From: Leptobacterium_A meishanense | GTDB lineage: Bacteria; Bacteroidota; Bacteroidia; Flavobacteriales; Flavobacteriaceae | Assembly (NCBI RefSeq): GCF_037645805.1 | Contig: NZ_JBBEXE010000009.1 | Location: 86,366-150,365 of the forward strand | Direction: 5' to 3' | DNA: 64,000 bases | Shown here: piece by piece, positions 63,155-64,000 of the stretch | How positions within the stretch are numbered: the stretch's first letter is position 1 | Layout: each line of letters starts with the position of its first letter | Translations under genes and position numbers: made by a program | The notes under the pieces: model-generated | Seen by the model: only the letters and a program-made list of their open reading frames with translations | Told to the model about the DNA's origin: nothing | Database searches by the model: none

Positions 63155-63853
63155 ATGAATAAATATACTTTTCTCATACTGATAATGACAATGTCTACCA
63201 TTAATGGTCAGGGTAGTAGTGATATTAAAAGAGAAAAAGACTCAATCAACACATATGAGGATTTCATAATATTAAAAGGCGATTCAATAATAAGAAGAAC
63301 AATAGATCTTGATGAAGTATATATATTTAATAACCTTACATTTAGAAATAGAGAAGAAAAGCTCCGTTACTATATATTAAAACGGAAAACACTAAAAGTA
63401 TATCCCTATGCAAAATTAGCATCTGAACGATTGACAGAACTTAACAAACGATTGGATCAAATAGAATCAAAATCCAAACGAAGAAAATACACTAGATTAA
63501 TTCAAAAATATATTGAGGGGGAATTTTCAGAAGAACTAAAAAAATTGACCCGGACAGAAGGCCAGATACTAATAAAACTGATACATAGGCAAACAGGAAA
63601 AACAACATTTTGTTTAGTAAAAGAGCTAAGAAGTGGGTGGAGAGCTTTTTGGTATAATACCACAGCAAAAGCATTTAAAATATCATTAAAAGAAAAATAT
63701 CAACCTGAAAACAGGGAAGAAGACTACCTAATAGAAGATGTTCTCCAAAGGGCTTTCGCTGCAAACAGACTTGAAAAACAACCGTCAGCACTTGACTTTG
63801 ACTACATGCAACTATCTAATAAATGGACAAGCAATACAATCGATAAAAAGTAG
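63155..63853 (+). CDS. DUF4294-containing exported protein
   Basis: 232 residues with a signal peptide (MNKYTFLILIMTMSTINGQG) cleaved near residue 19. The mature protein contains the Bacteroidetes DUF4294 region: DLDEVYIFNNLTFRNREEKL, then YYILKRKTLKVYPYAKLAS and a basic helix RKYTRLIQKYIEGEFSEELKKLTRTEGQILIKLIHRQTG. It ends with a conserved Trp motif GWRAFWYNTTAKAF. The function is unknown. TATTTTTG at 63124-63131 fits a -7 promoter element 23 nt before its start. Confidence 0.88.
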   Translation: MNKYTFLILIMTMSTINGQGSSDIKREKDSINTYEDFIILKGDSIIRRTIDLDEVYIFNNLTFRNREEKLRYYILKRKTLKVYPYAKLASERLTELNKRLDQIESKSKRRKYTRLIQKYIEGEFSEELKKLTRTEGQILIKLIHRQTGKTTFCLVKELRSGWRAFWYNTTAKAFKISLKEKYQPENREEDYLIEDVLQRAFAANRLEKQPSALDFDYMQLSNKWTSNTIDKK

Positions 63854-63967
63854 TTGTATAAAACCTAAAAAATAGCTATCTTCGTGACCCTTTCTCTAAT
63901 AAAGAGACAAGATAAAAGAGGAATCTAAAAGCTAGAGAAAATATTTTCAAAAAAACATTTAAAAAGA

Positions 63968-64000
63968 TTTGTTGAATAGTGGGATAGTTTTCTATATTTG
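63968..64000 (+). promoter_or_regulatory. Strong flavobacterial promoter reading out of the window
   Basis: TTTG at 63968-63971 and TATATTTG at 63993-64000 are separated by 21 nt, a good match to the -33 TTTG / -7 TAnnTTTG consensus, preceded by A/T tracts. Such upstream A-tract contexts are typical of rRNA or tRNA operons, but the transcript lies beyond the window. Confidence 0.6.

Overview
The window looks like chromosome of a Flavobacteriaceae-type Bacteroidetes. It is AT-rich and has a natural GldF-GldG gliding gene fusion next to dnaN. It also has flavobacterial promoter elements (TAnnTTTG), a Bacteroidetes GG-leader peptide, a flavobacterial-style DUF4294 protein, and a Wza/Wzc-type export system with a PHP-type phosphatase.

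Layout. 1-4.0 kb: the tail of a PrcB-like protein, then a small cysteine-rich GG-leader peptide with a C39-like/VKOR/thioredoxin fusion and a DUF6734-like protein, a candidate secreted-peptide (RiPP/bacteriocin) locus. 4.0-6.3 kb: an ATP-cone/Mrr-like nuclease paired with a beta-CASP metallo-beta-lactamase. 6.3-31.1 kb: a large surface polysaccharide (capsule/exopolysaccharide) locus. It holds glycosyltransferases, a phosphoglycosyl transferase, three ATP-grasp enzymes, an O-acetyltransferase, a Wzy-like polymerase, a MurJ-like flippase, two paralogous secreted beta-helix proteins, nucleotide-sugar enzymes, Wza, Wzc and a CpsB-type phosphatase.

31.1-51.3 kb: a ~20.2-kb integrative element inserted in the 3' end of mnmE. 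It is bounded by an 18-bp imperfect direct repeat that encodes FCIGK-stop at both ends. Its right end carries a tyrosine integrase, a mobile-element protein of unknown function, two HTH (excisionase-like) proteins and two primase/replication-like proteins. Its centre is a seven-gene minus-strand operon: XRE regulator, hsdM, hsdS, RhuM-like, hsdR, a long Argonaute that appears catalytically dead, and a reverse transcriptase with a helical middle and a HEPN-like Rx6H tail. Gaps between genes in this operon are 0-25 nt. The combination looks like a composite phage-defence operon. The Argonaute + RT-HEPN pair is the best candidate in the window for an undescribed system. The left part holds a structured, G+C-richer non-coding stretch, a DUF6943-like gene and a DUF6266-like gene. 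I see no relaxase or conjugation gene.

51.3-64 kb: conserved core genes: mnmE, a methyltransferase, dnaN, gldFG, SAM hydrolase, phoH, purC, acs, an M42 peptidase and a DUF4294 protein. The window ends in a strong promoter-like sequence reading rightwards out of the window.

All functional calls come from motif and family recognition by eye. No database search was run.
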